Positions 7,374 through 18,642 of a DNA stretch of 64,000 nt are shown here, piece after piece. The notes under the pieces are model-generated. The model made no database searches, was not told the origin of the DNA, and was given only the letters and a program-made list of their open reading frames with translations. Source of the DNA: Chryseobacterium indologenes (lineage in GTDB: Bacteria > Bacteroidota > Bacteroidia > Flavobacteriales > Weeksellaceae); contig CP065590.1 of assembly GCA_016025055.1 (NCBI GenBank), positions 3,038,001 through 3,102,000 of the forward strand. The letters run 5' to 3'. A program made the translations under genes and the position numbers. The first letter of the stretch is position 1. Every line of letters starts with the position of its first letter.

Positions 7374-7562
7374 AAGGATTATGGTATTTAGGTGATCTGT
7401 AGGGTAAGTCGGGATTTTGGGAATAAAGTTACACACTAATGTATACTAAAGGAATTTGAAGCTCTAAAATATTGGAAAATGCAAAGACACAAAGTTTTTT
7501 AAGCTTCATTTTTTAAGCGCAAGGGTTTTATCTTCAATAAAATATGTGATCAGCATATTGGT

Positions 7563-7585
7563 TTGCCACGAATGCACGAATAAAA
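7563..7585 (+). repeat. Dispersed intergenic repeat, copy 1
   Basis: A 23-base string beginning TTGCCACGAATGCACGAA occurs here and, exactly, in inverse orientation at 34267-34289. Both copies are intergenic. An exact 23-base match in 64 kb is not expected by chance, so this is a member of a dispersed flavobacterial intergenic repeat. Confidence 0.7.
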
Positions 7586-7627
7586 AAGCGTTTTTCTATC
7601 CTATTTGCCTGTGTGGTTAAAAACAAC

Positions 7628-7659
7628 AACAGGCCGTTTCCCGGTGGAAACAGCCTGTT
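7628..7659 (-). terminator. Terminator of the FucP-type transporter gene
   Basis: In the minus direction AACAGGCTGTTTCC-ACCG-GGAAACGGCCTGTT forms a long stem with one mismatch, followed by GTTGTTTTT. It lies about 28 bases after the transporter stop. Confidence 0.8.
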
Positions 7660-7686
7660 AATATATTTAGTAAATATTATGTAATA

Positions 7687-9111
7687 TTAATGCCCTGATT
7701 TGGCCTCCGTACTTTCTACATGACTTAGATATTTTGTGCAATAAGCACCGAAGATAAGAATCACCAGATAACAGAATACAGGAATAATAAATGAATGTTG
7801 TACGCCAAACTGATCTGCAAGATACCCCTGGAAAATAGGAACGATAGCCCCTCCCAAAATAGCCATTACCACCAATGAAGAACCCTGACTCGTATATTTT
7901 CCTAAGCCTGAAATGGCCAACGTATAAATGTTAGAGAACATAATGGAGTTGAAAATTCCGATTCCCAGAATACTGTACATAGCCAGCTCACCATGATTCA
8001 CCATGGCTGAAATCAACAATATAACATTGATAGCTGCAAAAATAGATAACGTTCTTGCCGGAGCGGCTTTACCGATGAAAAAGGCAACGAAATTAAGAAC
8101 AATAAAAACCAGGAAAAAGCTGATCTGGGCAAAGGTAAGATTCACAATGCTGAAAATCACAAGAAAAACTGCTGCAGCTGCCCCCAACATATAAACTGCT
8201 TTTTTCCCCTGACTTAATGATTGATTGAGAGAAATAGCTCCCAGGAAACGACCGATCATCGCGCCTCCCCAATATAGGGAAAGATAGTTTTTGCTGATAA
8301 TTTCGTTAAAACCCATAATTTGGGGCTGTTCAAGGAAACTGATGATAAAACTTCCCACTGCAACTTCTCCGCCTACATAGCAGAACATCGCAAATACTCC
8401 GAATTTAAGATGACTGAATTCCAGAGCTCCCCAGCCTTTTACGATTTCTTCTTCTCCTATCTGAAATGACGGAAGCTTTACCCTGGAAATCAATAAAGCA
8501 ACCAATAAAAGAATTCCCGCAAAAATCAGATAAGGAATTCTGGTCGCTACAGCACTGAATGAGCCATCCGGAGATGAGAAAAATTCAAATATCAGATGTC
8601 CTCCCAATACCGGAGCAATTGTTGTTCCGAAGGCATTAAAAGCCTGGGTCATATTTAAACGGCTGGAAGCAGATTCTTCACTACCCAATAAAGAAACATA
8701 AGCATTCGCTGTGATTTGTAAGACGGTAAAACCAAGCCCCAGAATAAACAATGCTCCTAAAAACAAAGGATAGTAGGAGAAAGTAGCGGCCGGATAAAAC
8801 AGGATACAGCCGAAAGCTGCAAGAAAAATTCCAAATAGGATTCCTTTTTTATATCCTAATTTATTGATGGGATCTCCCTTGGAAATAGAGATCAGAAAAT
8901 AAATAAGCGATCCTATAAAGTAAGCCCCGAAAAAACAGAACTGTACCAGCATGGATTCGAAAAAGGTAAGATTGAAAAGTTGTTTCAGATAGGGGATCAG
9001 GATATCATTCATACAGGTAATGAATCCCCACATAAAAAACAGCAGGGTGATGGTAATCAACGGGACCGTGTAATTCCTGCTTTGCGGTTGTACTTCTTTG
9101 TTCATAAACAT
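7687..9111 (-). CDS. Sugar MFS transporter of the FucP / glucose-galactose family
   Basis: A 474-residue inner-membrane carrier with about 12 membrane segments. The start of helix 1, LLFFMWGFITCMNDILIPYLKQ (about 24-45), is the hallmark of FucP-type H+/sugar symporters (fucose, glucose, galactose, N-acetylglucosamine). GYKKGILFGI marks the loop 2-3 motif. The exact sugar cannot be read. It stands alone with its own terminator. The glucokinase at 35 kb would be the natural next enzyme if glucose is carried. The ATG three codons into the ORF (MNKEVQ) is an equally good start. Confidence 0.88.
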   Translation of the reverse strand: MFMNKEVQPQSRNYTVPLITITLLFFMWGFITCMNDILIPYLKQLFNLTFFESMLVQFCFFGAYFIGSLIYFLISISKGDPINKLGYKKGILFGIFLAAFGCILFYPAATFSYYPLFLGALFILGLGFTVLQITANAYVSLLGSEESASSRLNMTQAFNAFGTTIAPVLGGHLIFEFFSSPDGSFSAVATRIPYLIFAGILLLVALLISRVKLPSFQIGEEEIVKGWGALEFSHLKFGVFAMFCYVGGEVAVGSFIISFLEQPQIMGFNEIISKNYLSLYWGGAMIGRFLGAISLNQSLSQGKKAVYMLGAAAAVFLVIFSIVNLTFAQISFFLVFIVLNFVAFFIGKAAPARTLSIFAAINVILLISAMVNHGELAMYSILGIGIFNSIMFSNIYTLAISGLGKYTSQGSSLVVMAILGGAIVPIFQGYLADQFGVQHSFIIPVFCYLVILIFGAYCTKYLSHVESTEAKSGH

Positions 9112-9454
9112 TTATTTATCTGTGGTAAGGATGTATAAGTCCTTATCTTTTTTACTACAGCATTGTATTTTGTGAAGTAGGGCAAATATAGGGATCAACC
9201 CCTGTTTTTGCAATTATTTTAAAGGCTTTTATAATGAAATGTATATTTTTTATCATATAAAAACATTATTTCCATTTTTTGAGACAATAATACAAAAACA
9301 ACATGATTTATCAACAAGATATATTCAAAAAAACGGTTTTTATTTTTATAATAAAGAACCGGTTTTTAAATTAATAATGATAAGTTTTTAAACTTTCATA
9401 AAACTGATAGCCAAAATTTTGTATTTTGACAGCCTATTTATGCAATCGAAAAAT
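9112..9454. other. Intergenic region between transporter and pnp
   Basis: About 340 bases of very AT-rich DNA between two divergent genes. Apart from the pnp promoter at its right end, I see no ORF, RNA fold or repeat that can be supported. The -7/-33 elements of the transporter promoter were not identified. Confidence 0.5.
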
Positions 9455-9535
9455 TTAATATATCATTATTATATAGTACCTTTGCACACGAAATTTAAAG
9501 AGTTTAAATATTAATTCATACTCAATACGGAGTAT
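9454..9535 (+). promoter_or_regulatory. pnp promoter and leader hairpin
   Basis: TTTA at 9454-9457 and TACCTTTG at 9477-9484 are 19 bases apart, near the Bacteroidota consensus. The 5' leader has a hairpin ATACTC-AATACG-GAGTAT at 9518-9535, 15 bases before the start codon. pnp mRNA is autoregulated through a leader stem in enterobacteria; whether this small hairpin does so is inference. Confidence 0.55.
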
Positions 9536-9550
9536 TAAGAAGACAAATTT

Positions 9551-11791
9551 ATGAGTATACCTCAAGCGTTTACAGAGTTGATTACTCTTGCTGATGGCAG
9601 AGAAATCACTATTGAAACAGGTAAATTGGCCAAGCAGGCTGATGGATCTGTGGTAGTAAAAATGGGTGGAACAATGCTTTTAGCAACTGTTGTAGCCAAT
9701 AAAGAAGCAAATCCCGGTGTAGATTTCTTACCATTAACAGTAGATTACAGAGAAAAATTCTACGCAGGCGGAAGAATTCCCGGCAATTTCTTCCGTAGAG
9801 AAGCAAGACCATCTGATCAGGAAATTTTAACAATGCGTTTAGTAGACAGAGTACTGCGTCCGCTTTTCCCTGAAGATTTCCACGCGGAAGTACAGGTGAT
9901 GATTTCCTTAATTTCTTATGACGGAAAAACAATTCCTGATGATTTAGCAGGTTTAGCTGCTTCTGCAGCGATTGCTATTACTGATATTCCTTTCAACGGA
10001 CCAATGTCTGAAGTAAGAGTTGTAAGATTTGACGGAAAACTTTCTATCAATCCTAGCTATGAAGCACTAAAAGATTCTGAATTGGATATTATGGTTGGAG
10101 CTACTAAAGATTCAATCGTAATGGTAGAAGGAGAAATGAAAGAAATTTCTGAGCAGGAAATGTTAGAAGCTATTAATTTCGGTCATGCTGAAATTAAAAA
10201 GCAGATTGAAGCTCAGGAAAGACTGGCAGAAAAAGTTGGTAGAGCTTTCCCTAAAAGAGAATATTCCCACGAAACTCACGACGAAGAAATTCGTGAAAAA
10301 GTTTGGAAAGAAACTTATGATAAAGTATATGAAGTAGCAAGAACTCCATCCGGAAAAGAGGAGAGAGGTGAAAAATTCAAAGCGGTTCGTGAAGAATTCC
10401 TTGCTCAGTATGCTGATAACGAAGAAGAATTGGAAAGAGTAACTCCTTTCGTAAAAGTATATTATCATGATGTAGAGAAAGAAGCGATGCGTCAGATGAT
10501 CCTTGAAGACAATATCCGTCTTGACGGTCGTGATCCTCAGACGATCCGTCCGATCTGGTCAGAAATTGACTATCTTCCGGGAGCTCACGGTTCTGCAGTG
10601 TTTACAAGAGGTGAAACTCAGTCTTTAACGGCAGTAACGTTAGGTTCTGTAAAAGATGCCAACATGGTAGACAGCGTCATCACGCAACACGACGAAAAAT
10701 TCTTCCTGCATTATAACTTCCCTCCATTCTCAACAGGTGAAGCAAGACCTTTAAGAGGAACTTCAAGAAGAGAAGTTGGACACGGTAACCTTGCTCAAAG
10801 AGCATTACAGGCAGTTATTCCTGAAGAAAATCCATATACAATCAGAGTTGTTTCCGATATCCTTGAATCAAACGGTTCGTCTTCAATGGCAACAGTTTGT
10901 GCAGGTACCTTAGCATTGATGGATGCCGGAGTACAAATTACAAAACCTGTTTCAGGTATTGCAATGGGATTGATCACGGATGCAAAATCAGGTAAATTCA
11001 CAGTACTTTCCGATATCTTAGGAGATGAAGATCACCTTGGAGATATGGACTTCAAAGTAACAGGTACTGCAGACGGTATCACAGCTTGTCAGATGGATAT
11101 TAAAATCCAGGGACTTTCTATGGATATCATGGAAAAAGCTTTGATGCAGGCTAGAGACGGAAGATTACACATCTTAAATAAAATTACTGAAACTATTTCT
11201 GAGCCGAGAGCAGATGTGAAGCCTCACGCTCCGAAAATGGTAGTAATGGAGATCTCTAAAGACTTCATCGGTGCGGTAATCGGACCTGGAGGAAAAATCA
11301 TTCAGCAGATGCAGAAAGATACGGATACCGTTATTGCTATTGAAGAAATTGGTGAGATCGGTCGTATCGAGATTGCAGGAACAGACAGAGAGAAAATCAA
11401 TGCTGCTGTTGCCAAAATCAACGAAATTACTTTCGTACCGGTTGTAGGTGAAGTATACAAAGGTAAAGTGGTAAAAGTAATGGACTTCGGAGCTTTCGTA
11501 GCGATTGCTAAGGGAACTGAAGGACTTCTTCACATCTCTGAAATTGAATGGGCTCGTTTAGACAAAGTTCCTTACGCAGAAGGGGATGAAGTAGAAGTTA
11601 AATTTATGGGTTACGATGATCGTAAGAAAATGAAACTTTCCCGTAAAGTTCTTTTACCAAGACCTCCAAGACCAGAAGGAAAACCAAGACCAGAAGGTCA
11701 GGGTAAGCCGGACGGACAAAGAAGACCGGACGGACAAAAACCACAGGGTGAAAAACCTGCGGAAAGCCAAACTCCTTCTACAGAAGCATAA
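9551..11791 (+). CDS. pnp: Polyribonucleotide nucleotidyltransferase (PNPase)
   Basis: A 746-residue 3'-5' phosphorolytic exoribonuclease of the RNA degradation machinery. Domain order is complete: first RNase PH domain (about 10-145), helical linker, second RNase PH domain (about 330-545, with [15 protein letters not shown]), KH domain with [13 protein letters not shown] (about 577-589) and S1 domain with [27 protein letters not shown] (about 640-665). The last 50 residues form a low-complexity tail of repeated RPEG/RPDG/KPDG units. It has its own promoter and terminator. Confidence 0.97.
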   Translation: MSIPQAFTELITLADGREITIETGKLAKQADGSVVVKMGGTMLLATVVANKEANPGVDFLPLTVDYREKFYAGGRIPGNFFRREARPSDQEILTMRLVDRVLRPLFPEDFHAEVQVMISLISYDGKTIPDDLAGLAASAAIAITDIPFNGPMSEVRVVRFDGKLSINPSYEALKDSELDIMVGATKDSIVMVEGEMKEISEQEMLEAINFGHAEIKKQIEAQERLAEKVGRAFPKREYSHETHDEEIREKVWKETYDKVYEVARTPSGKEERGEKFKAVREEFLAQYADNEEELERVTPFVKVYYHDVEKEAMRQMILEDNIRLDGRDPQTIRPIWSEIDYLPGAHGSAVFTRGETQSLTAVTLGSVKDANMVDSVITQHDEKFFLHYNFPPFSTGEARPLRGTSRREVGHGNLAQRALQAVIPEENPYTIRVVSDILESNGSSSMATVCAGTLALMDAGVQITKPVSGIAMGLITDAKSGKFTVLSDILGDEDHLGDMDFKVTGTADGITACQMDIKIQGLSMDIMEKALMQARDGRLHILNKITETISEPRADVKPHAPKMVVMEISKDFIGAVIGPGGKIIQQMQKDTDTVIAIEEIGEIGRIEIAGTDREKINAAVAKINEITFVPVVGEVYKGKVVKVMDFGAFVAIAKGTEGLLHISEIEWARLDKVPYAEGDEVEVKFMGYDDRKKMKLSRKVLLPRPPRPEGKPRPEGQGKPDGQRRPDGQKPQGEKPAESQTPSTEA

Positions 11792-11808
11792 GATGAATTC
11801 TTAGTATA

Positions 11809-11843
11809 AAGAAATCCCTCAATACGAGGGATTTCTTGTTTTT
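11809..11843 (+). terminator. pnp terminator
   Basis: A perfect 12-bp stem AAGAAATCCCTC/GAGGGATTTCTT with loop AATAC, followed by GTTTTT, 17 bases after the pnp stop. Confidence 0.92.
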
Positions 11844-11941
11844 ATAAGTCATTGCAAACCGAAGGTAAAGCAATCTCAGAAAGTATTTGGCATGACCCAC
11901 ACTGGAATCTTTTTTTTACTATAAAATCTTCTGTACAATGA

Positions 11942-14900
11942 TTAAAAACTGTCGATAGGACTGTTCATTTTTTCTTTTACGGAAACACTTTCAGATGTGC
12001 TGGATGCAGGTGTATCTCTGGTGGTTTTAAATAGAAAATCAATCTGTTTTCTGATATCTGGATCAGGTGAGACTTTATAAAATTCATTAAGTAAATCTAC
12101 TGATGTCGGTTTCTTAGGGTACCGGTTGTTGTTAAGAAAATTTTTGAGAGCCATATTGAGTTTATCTTCACCTAACAGGTCACTCAATCGTACCATAGCA
12201 ACGGCTCCTTTTGAATATGCGATATGTGGAACATCTCCGGTTGCTTTGTAAATAGCCCTGTTTTCAGAAAGGCCCTTTTCATTATTGTAAATTTGTTGAT
12301 GTACCAGTATTCTTTCCATCATTTTTTCCCTGCCATACATTTTTTTATACAGCATCATTTCTGTATACATCGCCAGTGTTTCGGTAAGCATTACTGATCC
12401 TTCTCTTTCATCCGGATCAATCTGGTTGTTACCCCACCAAAGATGAGAAAGTTCGTGTCCTGCAAGCTCATTGATGACATCCTGCTTCTTATCCGCCTGG
12501 ATATTGGCGTGAAAAATCATATCCTCGGGCATAAAGATCGCAGAAGGATAAGCTGTAGCGGCAAAACCTCTTGTAAATGAAGAAATTTCTGCAAAACTGA
12601 TGGTTTTAAAAGGATATTTTGCGAAATTTTGCTGGCAGTAATCTAAAGTAAGCTTTGCATTTTTCAGAAGATGATTTACATTTTCAAAATGTTTTTGGTG
12701 ATAAAAGATATTGATGGTAATTCCTTTATAGCGCTCACTTTTTATTCTGTAGTTAGCTGAAGAGACTGCGAAACGACAGGGAATTTGATCTGCTTTGTAC
12801 TTAAAATAAAGACGCCCTGATTTTGTCCATTTCTTTACCAGATCTCCGGTTCCGATGGCGGTTTGATTTTTCTCTGTAGAAATGGTCATATCCAGATTGA
12901 TGAAGTCTTTTTAAATACCTCAGGATCTTCAGGGCTTTTCATTGGGGTGAGTTTTCCCAGCTGGAAGTGATTTCTCTGTTGTTGATCCTGAACCTCGTTG
13001 TGCTTCTGATAACCGAGGGTCGGATAATACCTGCTGATGCGCATAAAAGAACCGTCACCAATGATCGCATTGAAAGACTGATGACCATTGACTGCATACC
13101 ATTTATAAAATAATTTAAAATTAAGTAGGCCTGTATCATTGGGCTGCATAGGATTTTTTAGCATAATCTCTGCCGTGGCAGCATTGACCTTTATAACTTC
13201 ATTACCCAATATAAACGTAGCATTTTCCACATGTAAATCAGGATGAAAGTTGATGAGAACTTTATGAACAGGCTGGCCGGTTTGGTTACGCACTGTATAT
13301 TTTCCGGTAATCTGATAGGCATTTTCTGAAGGATAAAGCTTAATTTCTGTAGTAACATCGGTAATATCAGGTTGTGGCAGATTTTCATATTTACGGTATT
13401 TTTTCTCGTATTCAACAGATTCCATCACTATTTTATCCTCATCTTTGGGAAGGTAACCTTTCATGAAATACATTCCTGCGAACAATCCGAAAATTAGCAA
13501 AATAGTGATAAGTACAGCATGAAGAAGAATTCGTCTTTTGGAGATAATGAATGTATTGATCGTCCATAAAGAAGCAATTACACCAACTCCAAAGACCAGT
13601 CTTTGAGTGAAAGCCAACATATAAGTTCCGTACCCGTTAAAATCACTGTAACTGCCCTTAAAGTCTGAAAAAATTCTCAAAAGAGGATAAGGAAGGATTT
13701 TGCCCGAAGCAGGACCTGCCAACACTAAAACAGCGAAAACAGATATTCCCAGGGCAACAAACTTATTCCGGAAATTGTCATTGATTAACAGAATAAAGCC
13801 GGAAAATAAGATGAGAGGAAAAGTAGTAAAAAGAAAGACGGGAAGATAAGCGTTCCAGTCAATATAAAAGTACTGATATACCGCCTGAAAAATAATCCCT
13901 TGGGCAATCAGAATTCCTGTCAGGAGGAATAGCAGGATACTGATCGCAATTAAATGCCCGGAAAGTTTGTTCTTACGGAGAAAAGCAGTGTTTTCAATCA
14001 TACAGAATGCTGAAGAATGACTTCTCCAGTACAGATCATTGAGAAAATAAGCGGAAATCAGTAATCCGAATAAAGGAAAATTCTCAGAGATCGTGGTTGC
14101 CATAAGACCCGAGCTTGCATATTTTTGAGGAATACGAATGCCTTTTTCAATTTCCGCATACAGCTCCATTCCAATGCAAAAAAGTAAGAGAATCGATATC
14201 GCAGGTACGGTAATGCTTTTAAACAGGTAAATGAGATCAATTTTTGCATAAGAAAGTATAGAGGCTATATAAGCTTTTAAACCGAAGTCAGGAACAATAG
14301 GTTGATATTTTGAAACCAATGATCTTGATGAAAGATCTGACACTTTCAATATCTTTTTTCCCTTTTTTCCGGCGAAACTGCTGAAAGAAAATAGCCGGAT
14401 AGACAGGGAGATAAAAATTACGGATATGAGTACGAATAGTATTCTGTTTAATAACAGATATCCTGATAAATGAACAAGCTCTGTGTTCTTTTGAAGAACA
14501 GTGGTTGTTCTTGCGTCAAAAAAATAAGAAGAAAGCCCGAACGGATCTACTATTGCAGAAAATTGCTGCGCTTCCAATGATTGTGGAATACTTCCGGTCA
14601 TAAAAGGTGAATTGGAAAATAGTAAAACAATCATATAAAGTATGTATAGCAATAAACCGGATATAACGACGAATAACTTTTTACGAACACTAAGGGCAAT
14701 CAGAAAAAGAAAGCTGCAGACTAAAAGGCTGTTGATAAGGCCGAAAATCAATATCGGATAGAGATAGTAGATGATCCTGAACCCTTCCTGCATTTCACTT
14801 CCCGTGCGAAGGAGCTGACCAATAATAAACCCGCTCATCATGAGACAGAAACTAATGAAGGTCTTTAGAAAATACATGGTAAATCTTCCGGTTAGATATG

Positions 14901-15186
14901 TCAGCTTTGACACAGGAAACGAAAAGAGAATCACTGCAAAACGGGTATCATGATCTTTAAAAAGCAATTGCAAAGCATAGACTGTGGCAAATAAAATAAT
15001 GGAAAGACTCAGCATTCCGGTCATAAAACCGACGGTATAGGGCGAGTTTAAATAAATTCCTTCTCCTACTGAAAGATTGAACCGATTTCCGCAGAAAATA
15101 CCGAGAGCTATCAGAAGTAAGGCCACAAGATAGGTGAGCCAGTGCTTGGAAGAGCGTCCGGCTTCAAATAAAAATATAGTGTTCAT
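11942..15186 (-). CDS. ABC-2 type permease fused to M1-family aminopeptidase, interrupted by a 1-base frameshift
   Basis: Two overlapping frames form one protein of about 1,080 residues. The first part (about 1-560) has two sets of six membrane segments separated by cytoplasmic loops, an ABC-2 permease duplication. The second part is an extracytoplasmic M1 (gluzincin) peptidase: N-terminal beta domain, then the zinc site HELSHLWWG with the downstream Glu in LTETLAMYTE. The break lies at the T-run 12908-12912: adding one base turns FKKTSSIWI* into FKKDFINLDMTIST, joining the parts exactly. Flavobacteria commonly encode this fusion beside an ABC ATPase, which here precedes it by 2 bases. The substrate is unknown. 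Confidence 0.88.
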
Positions 15187-15188
15187 GA

Positions 15189-16060
15189 TTAAGGTTTTAG
15201 GGTGAGTGTATGGAAATAAACGTGTTCCAATAAAGGAGTTACGGAACTGAAATCTTTCGGAGATTCTTCAGAAAATACAGTAATATGAAGTTCTCTTTCG
15301 AGAAGCTGTCTGCTGATGATTTCATAGCTGGAACTATAGGTTTCCAGTTCGGTTTTGTGAATCGGTTTTGTCCAGATTTTATTTTCCAGCTCTGCGATTA
15401 ATTTTCCAGGATTTCCTTTTCTGAGAATTTGTCCGTGATTCATCACCGCCATTTCTGAGCAAAGATTTCTGACATCCTCAACAAGATGAGTGGACAGAAT
15501 AACGATCACATCCTGACTGATATCATTGAGCAATGTATTAAAACGGTTTCGTTCTTCAGGATCCAGTCCTGCAGTAGGTTCATCCACAATAATAATCTTC
15601 GGATCTCCCAATAATGCCTGAGCTACGCCGAAACGCTGTTTCATTCCTCCGGAGAAGGTGTGTGCTTCTTTTTAGCAAAATCAGAAAGATTGACCTTCTC
15701 AAGCAGGCCCAGAATTTGATTTTTACGATTATTTTTGTCGGTAATACCTTTTAATATGGCTATATGTTCCAATAGATCATAAGCTGATACTTTTGGATAC
15801 ACTCCAAAATCCTGAGGAAGAAATCCAAGATTCTGTTTGATATAATCAGGATTTTTGATAATATCTACCTCATTGAAAAGCAGTGTTCCCGATGTAGGTT
15901 TCTGAAGCCCGACAATGGTTTTCATCAGAGAAGACTTTCCGGCTCCGTTGGGACCCAATAAACCGAACATGCCATTGTTGATTTCCAGAGAAATATTTTT
16001 AATAGCTTGAAAGCCATTTTTGTAGGTAAGGCTTAGGTTGTTGATGGTTAATGTATTCAT
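15189..16060 (-). CDS. ABC transporter ATP-binding protein, interrupted by a 1-base frameshift
   Basis: The partner ATPase of the permease-peptidase gene that follows. Walker A is GPNGAGKSS (about 36-44), the Q-loop LGFLPQDFG is near 80, Walker B plus D-loop IIIVDEPTAGLD and the switch His in LSTHLVEDV are present. The signature motif lies across the break: adding one base in the T-run 15669-15673 gives AHTFSGGMKQRFG, a normal ABC signature, so the gene is one frame of about 290 residues. The C-terminal 80 residues form the accessory domain seen in export ATPases of this type. It is the promoter-proximal gene of the operon. Confidence 0.88.
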
Positions 16061-16200
16061 AAGGTTGTGTTTGGGGAATAGAATGACCGGCCACCTTTTG
16101 GCAGCTCATTTTTAATGGATCTCTTGTGATGTCTGAAACTTAAGGCCGGAAGTTAAAAGGTAAGAGAAGATGATTTAATCTCAAGGTCCTTCTGGGTAAA

Positions 16201-16404
16201 TTACTCTTTAAATTCAAGAATATCTCCGGGCTGGCATTCAAGGATTTTACAGATAGCTTCCAGCGTATCAAAACGGACACCTTTGGCTTTTCCGGTTTTA
16301 AGGATAGAAAGGTTTACAGGGGTGATTCCCAGTTTTTCTGCCAATTCTTTACTCTGCATTTTTCGTTTGGCAAGCATCACATCTAAGTTGACTATAATTG
16401 GCAT
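16201..16404 (-). CDS. XRE-family HTH regulator (YozG type)
   Basis: A 67-residue protein that is one helix-turn-helix domain: NLDVMLAKRKMQSKELAEKLGITPVNLSILKTGK, then DTLEAICKILECQPGDILEF. This is the short regulator usually encoded directly after a DUF2975 membrane protein, as here (1 base between them). The start at 16404 is chosen because the upstream extension overlaps the DUF2975 gene. The pair is likely an autoregulated membrane sensor/regulator unit; the inverted repeat in its promoter is the likely binding site. Confidence 0.88.
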   Translation of the reverse strand: MPIIVNLDVMLAKRKMQSKELAEKLGITPVNLSILKTGKAKGVRFDTLEAICKILECQPGDILEFKE

Positions 16405-16405
16405 T

Positions 16406-16921
16406 TTATATAAATAGGTCTTGTTCGTTTTGCAAATGTAGCCCTTGCTTAAAGATATTGGCAAGAAACAGACAGAAAATTCCAAGCATAAAGTGAATAA
16501 ACACCAGGCCCCATATAAAAATTTCCACTTCTACAAAGAAACTCGCGATCATAACTACGGGAACCGGAATGAAAATATTATACAGGTAAAATCTCTTGAG
16601 CTTTTGTATATGTTCTCTGGTAAATAGCTTATTCTGAAAAAATACCCTGAAAACTTTAGCGGAAAGCCAGAAAAAGATGCCATAAGAAGCTAAAACCAGG
16701 AGAAATGAAAAGAAAATATATGGATAATTGTTCTCAATATTCAGAAAAGGACTTTCTGTAAACGGATAATTGATATGAAGGTATTGCCCGCCTTGGTAAG
16801 GGGTAACCGAAAAGTCTGTAGCCAGGCAGAGAATGGAATACACAAATGTTATTAAATATCCAACGGAAAGTAGGGTGCAGATATAAAATAAAATCTTTGA
16901 AATAATTTTGGTCTGGTTCAT
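16406..16921 (-). CDS. DUF2975 family membrane protein
   Basis: A 171-residue protein with four membrane segments: near 9-31, 66-88, 115-135 and 138-160. An extracytoplasmic segment between the first two contains two YP-rich stretches. DUF2975 proteins have no known activity and almost always sit next to a short XRE regulator, which follows here. It is the first gene of the two-gene operon behind a consensus -7 box. Confidence 0.85.
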   Translation of the reverse strand: MNQTKIISKILFYICTLLSVGYLITFVYSILCLATDFSVTPYQGGQYLHINYPFTESPFLNIENNYPYIFFSFLLVLASYGIFFWLSAKVFRVFFQNKLFTREHIQKLKRFYLYNIFIPVPVVMIASFFVEVEIFIWGLVFIHFMLGIFCLFLANIFKQGLHLQNEQDLFI

Positions 16922-16943
16922 GTCATGATCATTATTTATATTG

Positions 16944-16981
16944 CAAATGTATAATTAATTATCGTAAAACAATAATTAATT
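16944..16981 (-). promoter_or_regulatory. Promoter and likely operator of the DUF2975-XRE operon
   Basis: In the minus direction TTG (16970-16972) and TACATTTG (16944-16951) are 18 bases apart, one short of the consensus. Between and over them lies a perfect 10-bp inverted repeat, AATTAATTAT (16953-16962) and ATAATTAATT (16972-16981), with a 9-base spacer. A dimer bound there would block RNA polymerase, which fits autorepression by the XRE protein. Confidence 0.65.
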
Positions 16982-17087
16982 TAAATAAAATATTATTTCA
17001 GAAAGATAGACGTATTAAAAAAATATGGGTAAAAGACAGTGTTGAACGTTGTTTTTAAGTAATTTTAATTGATAAAAAAATAAAACC

Positions 17088-17432
17088 ATGGCTTACAATA
17101 TTGAGTTGGCCGACAGAGTTCGTGAACGGCTGGCGAAAGTTCCTGATATTGAAGTGGAAGAGAAGAAAATGTTCAGTGGTTTATCATTTTTGATTAATGG
17201 TAAAATGTGCATTAATATCAGTCATGAAAATCTTATGTGCCGTTATAACCCTGAACTGGAAGATGTGGTCTCGGAACGAAAAGGTTTTCTGCCTATGATC
17301 ATGAGGGGCAAGCAGCTTCCGGGTTATTGCTACGTAGAGCCTGCCGGATTTCGCCAACCTGATGATTTTGAATATTGGATAAAAATCTGCCTTGATTATA
17401 ATCCGGTTGCAAAAGCTTCGAAGAAGAAGTAA
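17088..17432 (+). CDS. TfoX/Sxy N-terminal domain protein
   Basis: A 114-residue protein covering the TfoX N-terminal domain only: VEEKKMFSGLSFLINGKMCINIS (about 23-45), LMCRYNP, then the Gly/Pro-rich turn and FEYWIKICLDYN near the end. Full-length Sxy controls competence genes in gammaproteobacteria, but single-domain versions like this are widespread and unassigned. A basic KASKKK tail ends the protein. Monocistronic. Confidence 0.85.
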   Translation: MAYNIELADRVRERLAKVPDIEVEEKKMFSGLSFLINGKMCINISHENLMCRYNPELEDVVSERKGFLPMIMRGKQLPGYCYVEPAGFRQPDDFEYWIKICLDYNPVAKASKKK

Positions 17433-17511
17433 GTATGAAAAGTCTTTGGATATCCTAGATTGGAATATGAGAGTGGGAGGCCGTCATGGTGACTCTCCAC
17501 TCTGTTATTCG

Positions 17512-18576
17512 TTATTGATCTCTGTATAGTTTTTCTCTTATTTGAACCAGAATTTGAGTTGATTCTTGTAAATTGGGCGTATCGGGAAGATCGGATGTAG
17601 TATGGTAGGAATCGATGGATTGTATCAGAGCTTCTGCTTTTTGCATCAGCATCTCATACGGAAGATTTCCGGCTTTAATATTGAGCAGTTCTTCACGATT
17701 GTCTACCCGAATACTAAGCGAACCGGTTTTAAAAATTTGCTCACACGATTGCAATAAACGGATGGTGTGCATCATGTTTTTACTGTCGTAATTCTGTCCG
17801 TGTTCCTGATTTACATGATAACGGTCTTCGTTTCGTTCATGCACCCATTTCCAATATTCTCTGTAATCTTTGCAGTATGTAGAGTAGGCATCAAGATTAC
17901 AGAAGAGATAAGCTAAGGGTTTTTCAGTTTTTGGAACAGATGATACGCAAACCTGATTAGCCTCTTCATTTTGAACTATTCCTTTGTAGTTTAATGTTTG
18001 GGAAGCATCATAAAATAAAGCAAATATTCCCTTGGTATGATCGATATTGACCAATCCGCAAAGATCCTGAGTTTTTCCCTGTTCTGAAAGCCAGTTTTTT
18101 AACGGTACGGAGCCTTGTCCCTTAAGAATAAAACAAAAGTCAAGAATAGATTTTCTTTCCTTCTCAATAGGATTTACAATTTTTTTGTTGAGACCTTTCG
18201 CTTTTTTTATCTGAGAAATGGCATATCCGGCAAAAGTATCTTTACATAATTTGGATAAAAAATCTTCAGGTTTTAAAAGATCCATTACAGAATTTTTGTA
18301 TTGAATACAATTCTCAGGGCTCGCCAGAATTTCCAGAATATTGGGATTGTTTTTCTGCAACAGTTCCACAAATCTTCCGATTTCATAATAGATGATATCA
18401 TTGGTCTCGTTAGAAACCTGCGGAATATAGTTCAGTCCGAAGAAATCTTCTTTTGGCAGATAATATACCCCGCGGATATCGGTATCCGAGGTTTCAGTAT
18501 CCAGTCCGAAAGCACGGCTTCCGGAAATAGCTTCAAAGAGAATAAGGTTTTTATTTTTTAAGTCTTGTATTGTCAT
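17512..18576 (-). CDS. Predicted nucleotidyltransferase, YcgL/RlaP-like (PF10127 type)
   Basis: A 354-residue protein with the polymerase-beta nucleotidyltransferase motif near its N-terminus: GSRAFGLDTETSDTDIRGVY (about 19-38), where the two Asp in SDTDIRG are the metal ligands. The long C-terminal part is helical, like the RlaP group. Some members are linked to RNA repair (RlaP with RNA ligase, HEN1 or RtcB); others have no known role. A second, shorter member lies at 21.1 kb, and rtcB is about 10 kb away. A direct link is inference. Confidence 0.75.
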   Translation of the reverse strand: MTIQDLKNKNLILFEAISGSRAFGLDTETSDTDIRGVYYLPKEDFFGLNYIPQVSNETNDIIYYEIGRFVELLQKNNPNILEILASPENCIQYKNSVMDLLKPEDFLSKLCKDTFAGYAISQIKKAKGLNKKIVNPIEKERKSILDFCFILKGQGSVPLKNWLSEQGKTQDLCGLVNIDHTKGIFALFYDASQTLNYKGIVQNEEANQVCVSSVPKTEKPLAYLFCNLDAYSTYCKDYREYWKWVHERNEDRYHVNQEHGQNYDSKNMMHTIRLLQSCEQIFKTGSLSIRVDNREELLNIKAGNLPYEMLMQKAEALIQSIDSYHTTSDLPDTPNLQESTQILVQIREKLYRDQ

Positions 18577-18642
18577 GATTATATCGGAAACAAAATATTA
18601 TTTGTTTCTCCGGCATTGTATTTTAGTTTGGATCTGAATTAC

